NCBI GenBank assembly: GCA_029858035.1
Contig: JAOUFU010000004.1
Span: 1 to 36,688 of the forward strand
Reading direction: 5' to 3'
Source: Phycisphaerae bacterium
GTDB taxonomy: Bacteria; Planctomycetota; Phycisphaerae; Sedimentisphaerales; Anaerobacaceae
Length of the DNA stretch: 36,688 nucleotides
In this document: positions 9,929 to 19,299 of the stretch, piece by piece
How positions within the stretch are numbered: position 1 is the stretch's first letter
Layout of the letters: each line of letters begins with the position of its first letter
Made by a program: the position numbers and the translations under genes
Notes under the pieces: generated by a model
Databases searched by the model: none
What the model saw: the letters and a program-made list of their open reading frames with translations, nothing else
What the model was told of the DNA's origin: nothing

Positions 9929-9957
9929 TTGACAATCCCCCGCCTTCGAAATAGAGT
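9929..9957 (+). promoter_or_regulatory. Candidate sigma70-type promoter for the gap-pgk-rpe cluster
   Basis: TTGACA (9929..9934), 17-nt spacer, TAGAGT (9952..9957); about 70 nt upstream of the gap ATG. Confidence 0.6.
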
Positions 9958-10026
9958 AGCTATTTCGTTTGCTTTCATGCATGAAAGTTAAAAACCATTA
10001 ATTTCAAAAGTGAAGGAGATTTGTAA

Positions 10027-11040
10027 ATGGCAACAAAGGTCGCAATTAACGGCTTCGGCCGAATCGGCAGAGCTGTCGCAAGAATTATTTTGCAAAGAAA
10101 GGGCGATTTGGAACTGGTCGCTATAAATGACCTCTCCGACGCAAAGAGTCTTGCGCATCTGTTCAAATATGATACGGTCATGGGCAAATGGAGCGGGACA
10201 GTAGAGGTCAAAGACGATGAATTAGTCATTAATGGAAAGTCCGTCAAGGTTTTGGCTGTCAGGAATCCTGCGGAGCTGCCCTGGAAGGATAAGGGCGTAA
10301 AAATTGTCGTCGAATCGACAGGAATCTTTCGAACTAAAGAATCGCCCAAAGGCGGCTACGCCGACCACCTCAAGGCCGGTGCAGAAAAGGTCGTCTTAAC
10401 TGTCCCGGCAAAAGATGATATCGATGCTACAATCGTTTTGGGCGTTAACGACCAAAAGCTCACCGGAGATGTTAAATGCGTCTCGAATGCAAGTTGTACC
10501 ACCAACTGTCTCGCCCCTGTTGCAAAGGTCCTCAACGATACCTTCGGCATTGAGCAGGGCGTTATGACTACTATTCATGCCTACACCAACGACCAGAGGG
10601 TCGCTGATATGATACATAGTGACCTTCGTCGTGCCAGGGCCGCCGCTGTAAACATGATCCCGACTACCACCGGTGCCGCAAAGGCCATCGGCAAAGTCGT
10701 CCCCGAGCTCGACGGCAAACTCGATGGCTTTGCCATTCGTGTTCCTATTCCCGTCGGAAGTATCGTCGACCTTGTGGTTAATGTCAAAAAGGATGTGACC
10801 GTCGACGCCGTGAACGCCGCAATGAAAAAGGCGGCCGGAGGCCCCATGAAAGGTTACCTGGTCTATTGCGATGAGCCGATTGTAAGCAGTGACATCGTTA
10901 ATGATCCTGCTTCCAGCATCTTCGATTCGCTCTTAACTATGGTAATCGGCAAAACCATCAAGGTCGTCAGCTGGTACGACAACGAATGGGGTTATTCCAA
11001 CCGGACCGTTGACATTATGGAAAAAATGGCGGCAATGTAA
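10027..11040 (+). CDS. gap: Glyceraldehyde-3-phosphate dehydrogenase, type I
   Basis: 337 aa; '[17 protein letters not shown]', catalytic '[17 protein letters not shown]', '[17 protein letters not shown]'; ggag RBS upstream. Confidence 0.98.
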   Translation: MATKVAINGFGRIGRAVARIILQRKGDLELVAINDLSDAKSLAHLFKYDTVMGKWSGTVEVKDDELVINGKSVKVLAVRNPAELPWKDKGVKIVVESTGIFRTKESPKGGYADHLKAGAEKVVLTVPAKDDIDATIVLGVNDQKLTGDVKCVSNASCTTNCLAPVAKVLNDTFGIEQGVMTTIHAYTNDQRVADMIHSDLRRARAAAVNMIPTTTGAAKAIGKVVPELDGKLDGFAIRVPIPVGSIVDLVVNVKKDVTVDAVNAAMKKAAGGPMKGYLVYCDEPIVSSDIVNDPASSIFDSLLTMVIGKTIKVVSWYDNEWGYSNRTVDIMEKMAAM

Positions 11041-11156
11041 AAAGTGGTTAACCTTTGTCATTGCTGCGAAGGCACCGAATCCGTAAACAAGACAATTGGA
11101 TAAAGTCTCGCCTGCGCGGCTGTAACAGAAGCAGATTTGTAAGGAAAAGTAAGAAA

Positions 11157-12395
11157 ATGACCAAAAAAACCGTTGCTGATATCGATGTAAAGGGCAAAAA
11201 GGTCTTGATGCGCTGTGACTTTAACGTGCCGTTGGATGAAGATTGCAACATTACCAGCGATGACCGAATCGTCAAAGCCCTGCCTACTATAAAAAACATC
11301 CTCGACCGAGGCGGCGCATTGATTCTTATGAGCCATCTTGACAGACCTGAAGGCCAGAGAAACGAAAAAATGTCTTTGGCTCCCGTAGCTAAGAGATTAT
11401 CGCAATTGTTGGGCGCCGAAGTTATTTTCACCGACGATTGTATCGGTCCCGAGACTAAGGAAAAGGCGCAATCGCTTAAAGCGGGTGACTGTATGCTCCT
11501 TGAGAACCTCCGTTTCCATAAGGAAGAGACGATAAAAGATAAAGCAGCCAAAGAAGATACGCAATTGCGCCAGGCCAAGGACAACTTCGCAAAAGAGCTT
11601 GCGGACCTGGCAGATATCTACGTCGATGATGCCTTTGGAACCGCGCACAGGGACAACGCTTCGATGTATACCGTACCCGAGGTCATGGAGGGAAAACCCA
11701 GGGTCATAGGCTTTTTGATTGAAAAGGAGCTCAAGTTCCTGGGAAAGACACTAAGCGACCCCGAAAAACCGTTCGTAGCAATTTTAGGCGGAGCAAAGGT
11801 TTCCGACAAGATAGGGGTTATCGAAAATCTTATCGACAAAGTCGACTGCATACTGATTGGCGGAGCGATGGCCTATACATTCTACAAAGCCGAAGGTCGT
11901 ACCGTCGGCAACAGCTTATGCGAAGATGATTTCCTCGATAAAGCCACCGAGCTCGTCAAACAAGCCAAAGACACCGAATGCGAAATGGTCTTTCCCGTGG
12001 ATACCGTGGTCACTAAAAAGTTAGAGCCAAACGCTGAGAATAAGGTCGTAACCGGTGACATTGAGCCCGACTGGCAGGGCGTCGATATAGGTCCCGAAAG
12101 CAGAAAGCTCTTTGCTGAAAAGCTTGAATCCGCCAAAACCATTGTCTGGAACGGCCCGATGGGTGTCTTTGAGATGTCCCCCTTCGATGAGGGTACAAAG
12201 GCCGTTGCGATAGCTGTCGCCGAGGCCACCGACAAAGGCGCACAAAGTATCATCGGCGGCGGTGATAGCGCTAGTGCTGTAGAGAAACTGGGTCTTCAGG
12301 ACAAAATTAGCCATATTTCCACAGGCGGCGGAGCCTCGCTCGAATTCCTCGAAGGCAAAAAATTCGTTTGCCTCGAAATACTCGACGAAAAGTAG
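11157..12395 (+). CDS. pgk: Phosphoglycerate kinase
   Basis: 'GKKVLMRCDFNVPLDED', 'LILMSHLDRPEG', 'AILGGAKVSDKIGVIENLI', 'IVWNGPMGVFEMSPFDEGT'; start set at 11157 (MTKKTVADIDVKGKK), since the upstream 34-aa extension from 11055 does not look native. Confidence 0.97.
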   Translation: MTKKTVADIDVKGKKVLMRCDFNVPLDEDCNITSDDRIVKALPTIKNILDRGGALILMSHLDRPEGQRNEKMSLAPVAKRLSQLLGAEVIFTDDCIGPETKEKAQSLKAGDCMLLENLRFHKEETIKDKAAKEDTQLRQAKDNFAKELADLADIYVDDAFGTAHRDNASMYTVPEVMEGKPRVIGFLIEKELKFLGKTLSDPEKPFVAILGGAKVSDKIGVIENLIDKVDCILIGGAMAYTFYKAEGRTVGNSLCEDDFLDKATELVKQAKDTECEMVFPVDTVVTKKLEPNAENKVVTGDIEPDWQGVDIGPESRKLFAEKLESAKTIVWNGPMGVFEMSPFDEGTKAVAIAVAEATDKGAQSIIGGGDSASAVEKLGLQDKISHISTGGGASLEFLEGKKFVCLEILDEK

Positions 12396-12446
12396 GCGCA
12401 GGATTCGCAGTTGGCAATCTAAGGACCGTATTAAAGTACTCCCTTT

Positions 12447-13121
12447 ATGTCTGATTTGCGATTACCTAAAGCAGGCACAATTGAGATTGCACCGTCAATC
12501 CTGAGTGCCGATTTCGCCCGGCTGGCCGATGAAATAGCTGTCATAGAGTCCGCCGGCGTAAATATCGTGCATCTGGATGTGATGGATGGTCACTTCGTCC
12601 CCAATATTACCATTGGTCCGCCCGTTATCGCAAAGCTTCGCAAATGCAGCAATCTTGTTTTCGACGCCCACCTGATGATAAGCGAGCCGGCCAGGTATGC
12701 TAAAACGTTTGTTGAAGCCGGCGCCAACCACGTAACATTTCACATTGAAGTCGCTGACAAAGCCGAGGACCTAATCGATAAACTTCACGAGATGGGTGCC
12801 ACCGCCGGTATATGCCTAAATCCCGAAACGCCCGTCGAAGCGATTGAAAAAATCGCCCCCTTTTGTGATATGGTCCTCGTGATGACCGTTCGCCCGGGTT
12901 TTGGTGGACAGAAGTTTATGCCCGAAGCCGCACAAAAAGTTACACGGGTAAGAGAAATTGTCGGCCCCGACATCAGAATAGAAGTCGATGGCGGAATTGA
13001 CCCTGATACAACTCCCACTGTGGTTTCTTACGGCGCTGATACCCTTGTAGTTGGCAACGCGATTTTTTCAAAGCCCCACCGTATTGCCGCAATAAACGCA
13101 ATTCGAAATGCCTGCCCCTAA
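12447..13121 (+). CDS. rpe: Ribulose-phosphate 3-epimerase
   Basis: 224 aa; 'IAPSILSADFARLADEI', 'VHLDVMDGHFVPNITIGPPVI', 'VLVMTVRPGFGGQKFM', 'IEVDGGIDPDT'. Confidence 0.97.
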   Translation: MSDLRLPKAGTIEIAPSILSADFARLADEIAVIESAGVNIVHLDVMDGHFVPNITIGPPVIAKLRKCSNLVFDAHLMISEPARYAKTFVEAGANHVTFHIEVADKAEDLIDKLHEMGATAGICLNPETPVEAIEKIAPFCDMVLVMTVRPGFGGQKFMPEAAQKVTRVREIVGPDIRIEVDGGIDPDTTPTVVSYGADTLVVGNAIFSKPHRIAAINAIRNACP

Positions 13122-13125
13122 TTTC

Positions 13126-15768
13126 TTACTCGAATCCGGCGGGTATCTCAGTGTCCGCGAAACGATTGAAGTAAAGGTCATTGTTGCCGCGTAATTCCAT
13201 TTTTGTGTCAGCATAATTAAGTACTGAGCCTTCTATCGTTCCGCCTGCATTGCCGGAGAATGTAATCCCATTGGCAGCTATGGCGCCATTTATAGTCTCG
13301 AAGTCTCCACCGAACGATAGGCTGAAGCCGGGGGCCATAAGGAATGTCCCGGTTTCATCTTTCAACTCACCGAATCCCGCCGGCAGGTCGGTGACCGGGT
13401 TACTGTTAACGGTGCCCAGGAAATCTATCCGATTTGTCCCTGAATCATCAGTTACGTCACCATCGCCTACGATGATGCCGGTTATGTTGACATGTCCGGT
13501 AAAAGTGACCAGATTTGGAGTCTCGATAAACACTACGCCGTACATCGTTACACCGCCGGAGAAACTTGGATTTGTGTTGGGTGGTATTCTTACATTTGTA
13601 AATGTCGTTTCTGCTAAGTTGATATCCTCAACGACATAATGCTCGAAATAACTCGGATTCGGGACGGGGAATGCTATGGGGTCGACGCCGGTGTGAACAT
13701 GGTTGAGGGCAGCTTCACCGGTTTCGCCACCAATTGAAGCATCTACTCCTTGGATATCAACAGTGCCAAACGGATTAACGATGAATACATCACCGGCTAT
13801 ATGTGAGTTGCCGAGGAGTTCAAGGGCCAAATTGGAATTTTCACTTACGATATAGACGTCTGATTCAATCGAGATATTTCCATGTTCAGGCTCAATATTA
13901 CTGGCCATGTACAGGGGGCCCTTTGTGGCCACTCCAAAATCGAAAACACTCTTTCCAGGGCTGGATCGAAGCCAGTTGTTTGCCAAAAGTGCAAAGTCCG
14001 CAGAATTGGTAGACTCGTTACGATTAAGGTCTCCCGGAATACACTCACCCGTATTAAGCCAATAATCAACAAACACCTTCAGGTCGTTGGAATCTACTAC
14101 CCAGTCATTTGTTAAATCGGCAATACTTCGCCAATTTATTGGTGATTTGCTCGCCTCGGCTGTCCCACCGAAGGCCCCCATATTTCTTCTATTGCCGTTG
14201 GGAACAGGCTCTTCACCCAAAGGACAGCCCGGATTACCAGCATCAATACACGGACTGGTTACTGCATCCTGCACCCATTTTTCACTCGAGGGCTCCCACC
14301 TGCCCGCTTGTGAATTCAAATGATAATCATCATTGTCCGCATCCGCAAAACATGGGTCGGCATCAATATTGCCCACTCCCCAGTTCAGTGTACTATTAGG
14401 GTCCAAATAAACCCCTGTAGATCCACCCTTGACGTCGCTGTAGGTTATCGTAATCGTCGAGGCATAGTTTTGTATTTCGTCCCCACCGTCCCAAAGAATG
14501 CAATTGGTCAGTGTTGGGCTGCTGAGTAAGTTGAGCATCCCACTGCCCCAGTCAGCATCATTGCTGCTGAAGGTGCAGTTAGTCAATGTCGGGCTGCCGA
14601 GGTAGTTCAAAATTCCGCCACCAAGCTCGGCCCAATTGTCGTGAAAGATGCAATTGGTAAGCATCGGGTTGCATCCCAGGCCGTTGACAATTCCACCTCC
14701 ACCTATAGCCAGGTCATTCCTACTAAACGTGCAGTTAGTAAGTATGGGACTGCTGTTTTCATAATTGCACATCCCACCACCACATCCTATCAGATCTTCG
14801 GGAGGATCAATATAAATAGTAAGGTTCCAATTCTCGTTAAATGTGCAGTTGTTAAGCATCGGGCTGCTATCCCGGCAGTAGATTCCACCCCCGTTATCGT
14901 CAACCGAGTTGCGCATTATAATGCAGTTGCTTATTATTGGGCTGCTGGAATAGCAACACTTTATCCCCCCGCCATCGGTGGCATAGCCATTGGTGATGGT
15001 GAACCCATCAACAATGGAATTTGCATCCTCACCGGAATGGAAATAGAAACCTCGATGGTGTTCAGTCCATGTGCCGTTGCAGTTGATAATACAATTTTCC
15101 GGCCCGTTTTCGCTGCGCAGCGTGATAGCCTTGCCAAGAAAATCTATATCTCTATTGCCGTCCCCGGTATATGTGCCATCGGCCACGATTATGGTATCGC
15201 CATCATAGGCATCGTTGATAGCCGCCTGAATGGTATTGAAATCATAGCCTGCACCGAGCCCCACAGTGATAGTGCGCGGTATCGGTAGAATAGTTATCTG
15301 GACTCCAACGTCAGGTATTCCAATGCCGCTGTAGATTACACCAAGCACATCGTATGTGCCCGGCCCAACAGGAAAACTATTAGCATCGTTCATATCCCAA
15401 TCAGCAGTTATCTCACAAGGGACTCCCGGCAGTAGCTTCAGGCCTGGCGAGTACCAATACCAAATTGTATATTTCATCCAGATAGTTTCCCCATCTTTTC
15501 TCACCACCAGATTTAATTCGGGAGACCTGTTGCATGGGATTGTCGCACTCGGAAAACCCAGCTTTGTCAGCCTGTACAACATCTGGACATTCTCGCCCAA
15601 ATAATAAAAGGACTTGTCTGTCTCTACGTAAAATTCGATGTCATCTACAACTATAGAGTTAGAATCAGGGGCTGATAACGCTTTGCCTGCTGCTCCTGTT
15701 AATAAAACTGATGCGACTATCCCGGCATAAACGAGCTTCTTAAATATTTGATTAGTTTTCCCTAACAT
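13126..15768 (-). CDS. Secreted right-handed beta-helix (pectate-lyase-like) protein with dockerin-like repeats
   Basis: Signal peptide 'MLGKTNQIFKKLVYAGIVASVLLTGAAGKALSA'; repeated 'SSPILTNCTFSRN..GGGI' units; dockerin-like pair 'ADLTNDWVVDSNDLKVFVDYWL...GDLNRNESTNSADFALLANNWL'. Start 15768 preferred to 15858: GGAGG 5' of the ATG, signal peptide there, and a promoter immediately upstream of 15858. Confidence 0.8.
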   Translation of the reverse strand: MLGKTNQIFKKLVYAGIVASVLLTGAAGKALSAPDSNSIVVDDIEFYVETDKSFYYLGENVQMLYRLTKLGFPSATIPCNRSPELNLVVRKDGETIWMKYTIWYWYSPGLKLLPGVPCEITADWDMNDANSFPVGPGTYDVLGVIYSGIGIPDVGVQITILPIPRTITVGLGAGYDFNTIQAAINDAYDGDTIIVADGTYTGDGNRDIDFLGKAITLRSENGPENCIINCNGTWTEHHRGFYFHSGEDANSIVDGFTITNGYATDGGGIKCCYSSSPIISNCIIMRNSVDDNGGGIYCRDSSPMLNNCTFNENWNLTIYIDPPEDLIGCGGGMCNYENSSPILTNCTFSRNDLAIGGGGIVNGLGCNPMLTNCIFHDNWAELGGGILNYLGSPTLTNCTFSSNDADWGSGMLNLLSSPTLTNCILWDGGDEIQNYASTITITYSDVKGGSTGVYLDPNSTLNWGVGNIDADPCFADADNDDYHLNSQAGRWEPSSEKWVQDAVTSPCIDAGNPGCPLGEEPVPNGNRRNMGAFGGTAEASKSPINWRSIADLTNDWVVDSNDLKVFVDYWLNTGECIPGDLNRNESTNSADFALLANNWLRSSPGKSVFDFGVATKGPLYMASNIEPEHGNISIESDVYIVSENSNLALELLGNSHIAGDVFIVNPFGTVDIQGVDASIGGETGEAALNHVHTGVDPIAFPVPNPSYFEHYVVEDINLAETTFTNVRIPPNTNPSFSGGVTMYGVVFIETPNLVTFTGHVNITGIIVGDGDVTDDSGTNRIDFLGTVNSNPVTDLPAGFGELKDETGTFLMAPGFSLSFGGDFETINGAIAANGITFSGNAGGTIEGSVLNYADTKMELRGNNDLYFNRFADTEIPAGFE

Positions 15769-15867
15769 CTCGTCTAACCTCCATTCTGACCTATGCGGCC
15801 AATCCAAGCTTCTTTCTTCGCCTGTTAAAAGGTGCAAATCCTCGCTGCTATTCTTCAATAATCTATA

Positions 15868-15896
15868 ATTGTAAAGTCTTTGGGAGTTTATGTCAA
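15868..15896 (-). promoter_or_regulatory. Candidate sigma70-type promoter for the beta-helix protein gene
   Basis: Minus strand TTGACA (15896..15891), 17-nt spacer, TACAAT (15873..15868). Confidence 0.65.
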
Positions 15897-16391
15897 CTCC
15901 TAAATGCGAAGGCTTTCAGATTCTACTCCTCATCATCGATTTTCACCCTCAAAGCCGCATTCAGCACAAGTCCGACAAACCAGTTTTTGTCCTTTAGCTC
16001 TAAAAGGAGGTGTTTTTGTTCAATATCAGAAGTTATAGGACAAATTATTCTTGGTGCTGTTTCAGATTATTTTCGTTACCGCCGGCTGTGGCTTTTGAGG
16101 ACACGACCAATTAGCCCCAAATGTTCGGGGAATTTCGATTTCTAACCGCTTTAAGGCGGCGTTATCATTCTCGGCGGACCTAATCGTATTGTTCATCTCA
16201 TTATTTGTTCCGGCTCTTCCTGCAAGATGTTTCTGAAAAAAGACTTATTAACAAAAAAGAAATTATGTGCCCCACTCTTATAACCGATAAAACCTTCGAT
16301 GGTAATTCCGCCCCTTTTATGCGGAAACTAAGGACAACAGCTAAAAAACAAACGAGCTCGTTAAAAATAAAATCAATTTGGAGGCATAATA

Positions 16392-18071
16392 ATGGCAAAA
16401 AAAACAGTTAAAAGCAGAAAAAGGGCAACCGGAAAAAGCCCTGCCGCAAGGCCAAAGGCGACCGGAAAGTCCACCACGAAGAAACGGACAACCACTAAGA
16501 AAAGAGTAACGCCAAGGGCAAAGGCCGGCAGAAAATCCACCACCAAGAAACGCACGACAAAAAGGAAATCTGTATCGCCGAAGGCAGCCAGGAAGTCAAC
16601 CACCAGAAAACGCACGACAACCAGAAAAACCGCAACACCCAAGGCAAAGGCTGGCAGAAAATCCACCGCTAAGAAACGCACGACAACAAGGAAATCTGTA
16701 ACGCCGAAGGCAGCCAGGAAGTCAGCCACCACCAAACGCACGACAACCAGAAAAACCGCAACACCAAAGGCGACTCGGAAACGCGCATCCACCAGAAAAT
16801 CTGTAACGCCGAAGGCAGCCAGAAAGCGCACGATTACCAGAAAAACAGCAACACCAAGGGCAGCCAGAAAACCAGCAAGGAAAGTCTCCCGAAGACATAA
16901 ACCCGTAAGGCACAAGGGTGAGTTTGATTTCAACGCATGGCTCCTGCCCCGTTTGGAGTTGGAACAGTATGAGCTTCGTGCAGAGGCCGAGACTGGCGTC
17001 AGGGACAATATCAAGGGATCTACACGCTATGCATGGATTGGTGCAGGCCAGTGTGGCGGAAGAATCGTACAGTCTTTTTATGACCTCGGCTATAGAAAGG
17101 TCCTGGCCGTAAATACCACCCATCATGATTTGGATTTGCTCGATATTCCCAAAGAGCAAAAGTTCCAGATGGACATTGGTTCAAAAGGTGCAGGCAAGGA
17201 TATGGGAAGAGGCAAGAACGCCGTCCTCCAGTATCAGCAGGAAATCCTGCACTTAACACGCCAGACATTTGGCACCGAGGTTGACCACATTATGGTTTGC
17301 GTTGGTGCCGGTGGAGGAACTGGCGGCGGATGCGCAGCCGATTTGATTGAGATTGCCAAAAGGTATGCTCGATACATTGGCATATCGGAACCGGACAAGA
17401 GAGTCGGTGCCATTATGACCTTACCTGCCGTCGGCGAAGCAAGCTCTCCAAAGGTTGCGGAGAACGCATGGAAACTGGCCACCGAGTTAAGTGAGATGGC
17501 CACTGCCCGGCAAATTTCTCCCCTTATCTTTATCGACAATGATAAGATAAACAAGATGTATCATGGGATGACAGTAAAGTCGTTCTGGCCCAGCATAAAC
17601 AGCACTGTGGCCGGTCTCTTTGACATCTTCAACAGGCTCAGTGCCTTGAGCAGCCGCTACACCTCCTTTGACCCTGTAGATTATCACAGTATTATGGAGG
17701 CCGGCGGTTGTGCGATAATGGGTCTGACCATCGTACCGAATTTTAAGGATAGATATGCAATATCCGATGCGGTGAAAAACAACCTTAAGAAGACTTTGCT
17801 TGCAGGTGGTTTCGATTTGGCTACTGCCAAAATTGCCGGCTGCATTGTCGTCGCCGGAAGAAAACTAATTGAGTCCGTCAAAGGATTGCAGGAGAACATC
17901 GACTATGCCTTTGATAATTTGTCTGAGATTACTGGCGATGCAACAGTACACCGCGGTATATACGAAGATGGCAGGGATTGCTTAAGGGTCTACACCATTA
18001 TCGGTGGTCTGGATACTTGTGCCTCCCGCCTCCAGGAGCTCAGATCACGCGTGGTTGCAAAGACTCGTTAA
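16392..18071 (+). CDS. Fusion of N-terminal histone-H1-like Lys/Arg-rich repetitive tail and a tubulin/FtsZ-superfamily GTPase domain
   Basis: 559 aa. Tail (about residues 1-175): 'KSTTKKRTTTRKSVTPKAARKS'-type repeats. GTPase: 'YAWIGAGQCGGRIVQSF' (17040..17060 = GAGQCGG), 'VCVGAGGGTGGGCAADLIEIA' (17304..17330 = GAGGGTGGG), T7-like 'SFDPVDYHSIMEAGGCAIMGL'. RBS 'ttggagg' upstream. Confidence 0.88.
   Translation: MAKKTVKSRKRATGKSPAARPKATGKSTTKKRTTTKKRVTPRAKAGRKSTTKKRTTKRKSVSPKAARKSTTRKRTTTRKTATPKAKAGRKSTAKKRTTTRKSVTPKAARKSATTKRTTTRKTATPKATRKRASTRKSVTPKAARKRTITRKTATPRAARKPARKVSRRHKPVRHKGEFDFNAWLLPRLELEQYELRAEAETGVRDNIKGSTRYAWIGAGQCGGRIVQSFYDLGYRKVLAVNTTHHDLDLLDIPKEQKFQMDIGSKGAGKDMGRGKNAVLQYQQEILHLTRQTFGTEVDHIMVCVGAGGGTGGGCAADLIEIAKRYARYIGISEPDKRVGAIMTLPAVGEASSPKVAENAWKLATELSEMATARQISPLIFIDNDKINKMYHGMTVKSFWPSINSTVAGLFDIFNRLSALSSRYTSFDPVDYHSIMEAGGCAIMGLTIVPNFKDRYAISDAVKNNLKKTLLAGGFDLATAKIAGCIVVAGRKLIESVKGLQENIDYAFDNLSEITGDATVHRGIYEDGRDCLRVYTIIGGLDTCASRLQELRSRVVAKTR
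16503..16880 (+). repeat. In-frame degenerate tandem repeat encoding the basic tail; 126-nt (42-aa) higher-order period made of two half-units
   Basis: 'ggcagaaaatccaccaccaagaaacgcacgacaa' at 16527 recurs as 'ggcagaaaatccaccgctaagaaacgcacgacaa' at 16653; seven [VA][TS]P[KR]A motifs in the translation. Confidence 0.85.
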
Positions 18072-18402
18072 AGAAGCAATCCAACGCTTGCCGGATGGAT
18101 GATTTTTATATTCGCCGGGCATGTTGTCAGCCTCTTCTTTGGATTAGGCGAGCGACATGCTCGGCGATTTGCTTTCCAACCTTCATTTCCCTTATTTCCA
18201 CCTGTTACTTCAGAAAAGTTCCGGTTTGCGTGGCCCCACTTCCCTATACAGCCTCCCTTTACCGGCCCTGATTGTGCGAAAATAACATTGTTTTACAAAC
18301 AAAAACACTACTTTAGCCCTCATGCTTCAAACTTGGCCTTGTAATTTTTATGGCCATCTCCGAAAATTTTTGGTATGATTATCGCTTTATTGGTGGGATC
18401 TT

Positions 18403-19254
18403 ATGGCTATGGCTAAACAGGCAAAATCGAAATGGAATGGCTTCTCATTGAGGCCGCGAAAAGAAATGCCCGAGGGCCTCTGGACAAAGTGCCCGGCATG
18501 TGAGCACATGCTCTATAAAAGCGCCGTTGAGAAAAACCTGAATGTCTGTCCCGAATGCAATCACCATTTTCGCATTAGTGCTGCTACCAGAATAAACTAT
18601 CTGACCGATGAGGATTCGTTTCAGCAGGTCCTCGGTGATTTGAAGACCTCTGATCCCCTCGGCTTCAAGTTCAGAGATACTACGTATAAGCAGCGTATAA
18701 AAGACGACGAAAAAAAATCCGGTGAGAAAGAAGCCATGTTAATTGGCAAGGCGTTTATAAAGGGAAGGCCACTTATCCTGGCCGTCATGGAGCCCAATTT
18801 CCTCATGGGCTCGATGGGTGCTGTCGTCGGTGAAAAACTCTGCGCCGCTGTTGATATGGCCATGGATGAGAAGCTCCCCCTGGTGGTCTTTAGCTGCTCA
18901 GGTGGCGCCAGGATGCACGAGGGCGTTGTCTCACTCGGCCAAATGGCAAAGACTTCTGCGGCCATGGCCAGATATGACGACTCCGGAGGACTCTTCATTT
19001 CAGTCTTGACAGACCCCACCACAGGCGGCGTCACCGCCAGTTTCGCAATGCTTGGCGATTGTATAATCGCTGAGCCCGGCGCCTTGATTGGCTTTGCGGG
19101 CCCGCGCACCATTGCCGAAACTATAAAGGTCGAGCTCCCCGAAGGATTCCAGACCGCCGAGTTCATGCTCGAGCACGGCTTCGTTGATATGATTGTCGAC
19201 CGAAAAGACATGCGATCTGAGATCGCGCGCCTCATCGACTACTGCCAAAAATAA
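18403..19254 (+). CDS. accD: Acetyl-CoA carboxylase carboxyltransferase subunit beta
   Basis: 283 aa; zinc ribbon 'CPACEHMLYKSAVEKNLNVCPECNHHFRI'; 'VFSCSGGARMHEGVVSLGQMAKTSAA', 'TDPTTGGVTASFAMLGDCIIAEPGALIGFAGPRTI'. Confidence 0.97.
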   Translation: MAMAKQAKSKWNGFSLRPRKEMPEGLWTKCPACEHMLYKSAVEKNLNVCPECNHHFRISAATRINYLTDEDSFQQVLGDLKTSDPLGFKFRDTTYKQRIKDDEKKSGEKEAMLIGKAFIKGRPLILAVMEPNFLMGSMGAVVGEKLCAAVDMAMDEKLPLVVFSCSGGARMHEGVVSLGQMAKTSAAMARYDDSGGLFISVLTDPTTGGVTASFAMLGDCIIAEPGALIGFAGPRTIAETIKVELPEGFQTAEFMLEHGFVDMIVDRKDMRSEIARLIDYCQK

Positions 19255-19299
19255 ACATTTCTTACATGAGGATGTAAATCGACTTCGAGGGCTCAATCT

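Noticed and set aside
11055-11156. N-terminal 34-aa extension of phosphoglycerate kinase in the ORF track
   Set aside because: Basic, non-conserved sequence; MTKKTVADIDVKGKK at 11157 is a normal PGK N-terminus.
16373-17014. 213-aa minus-strand ORF (LAAFGVTDFLVVVRFLAVDFLPAF... repeats)
   Set aside because: Exact antisense of the basic-tail repeats of the 559-aa protein; hydrophobic repeats are the complement of Lys/Arg/Thr codons. No RBS or independent evidence.
18099-18344. 81-aa ORF between the tubulin-like gene and accD
   Set aside because: No RBS, low-complexity Phe/Pro-rich translation, covers the hairpin; more likely noncoding spacer.
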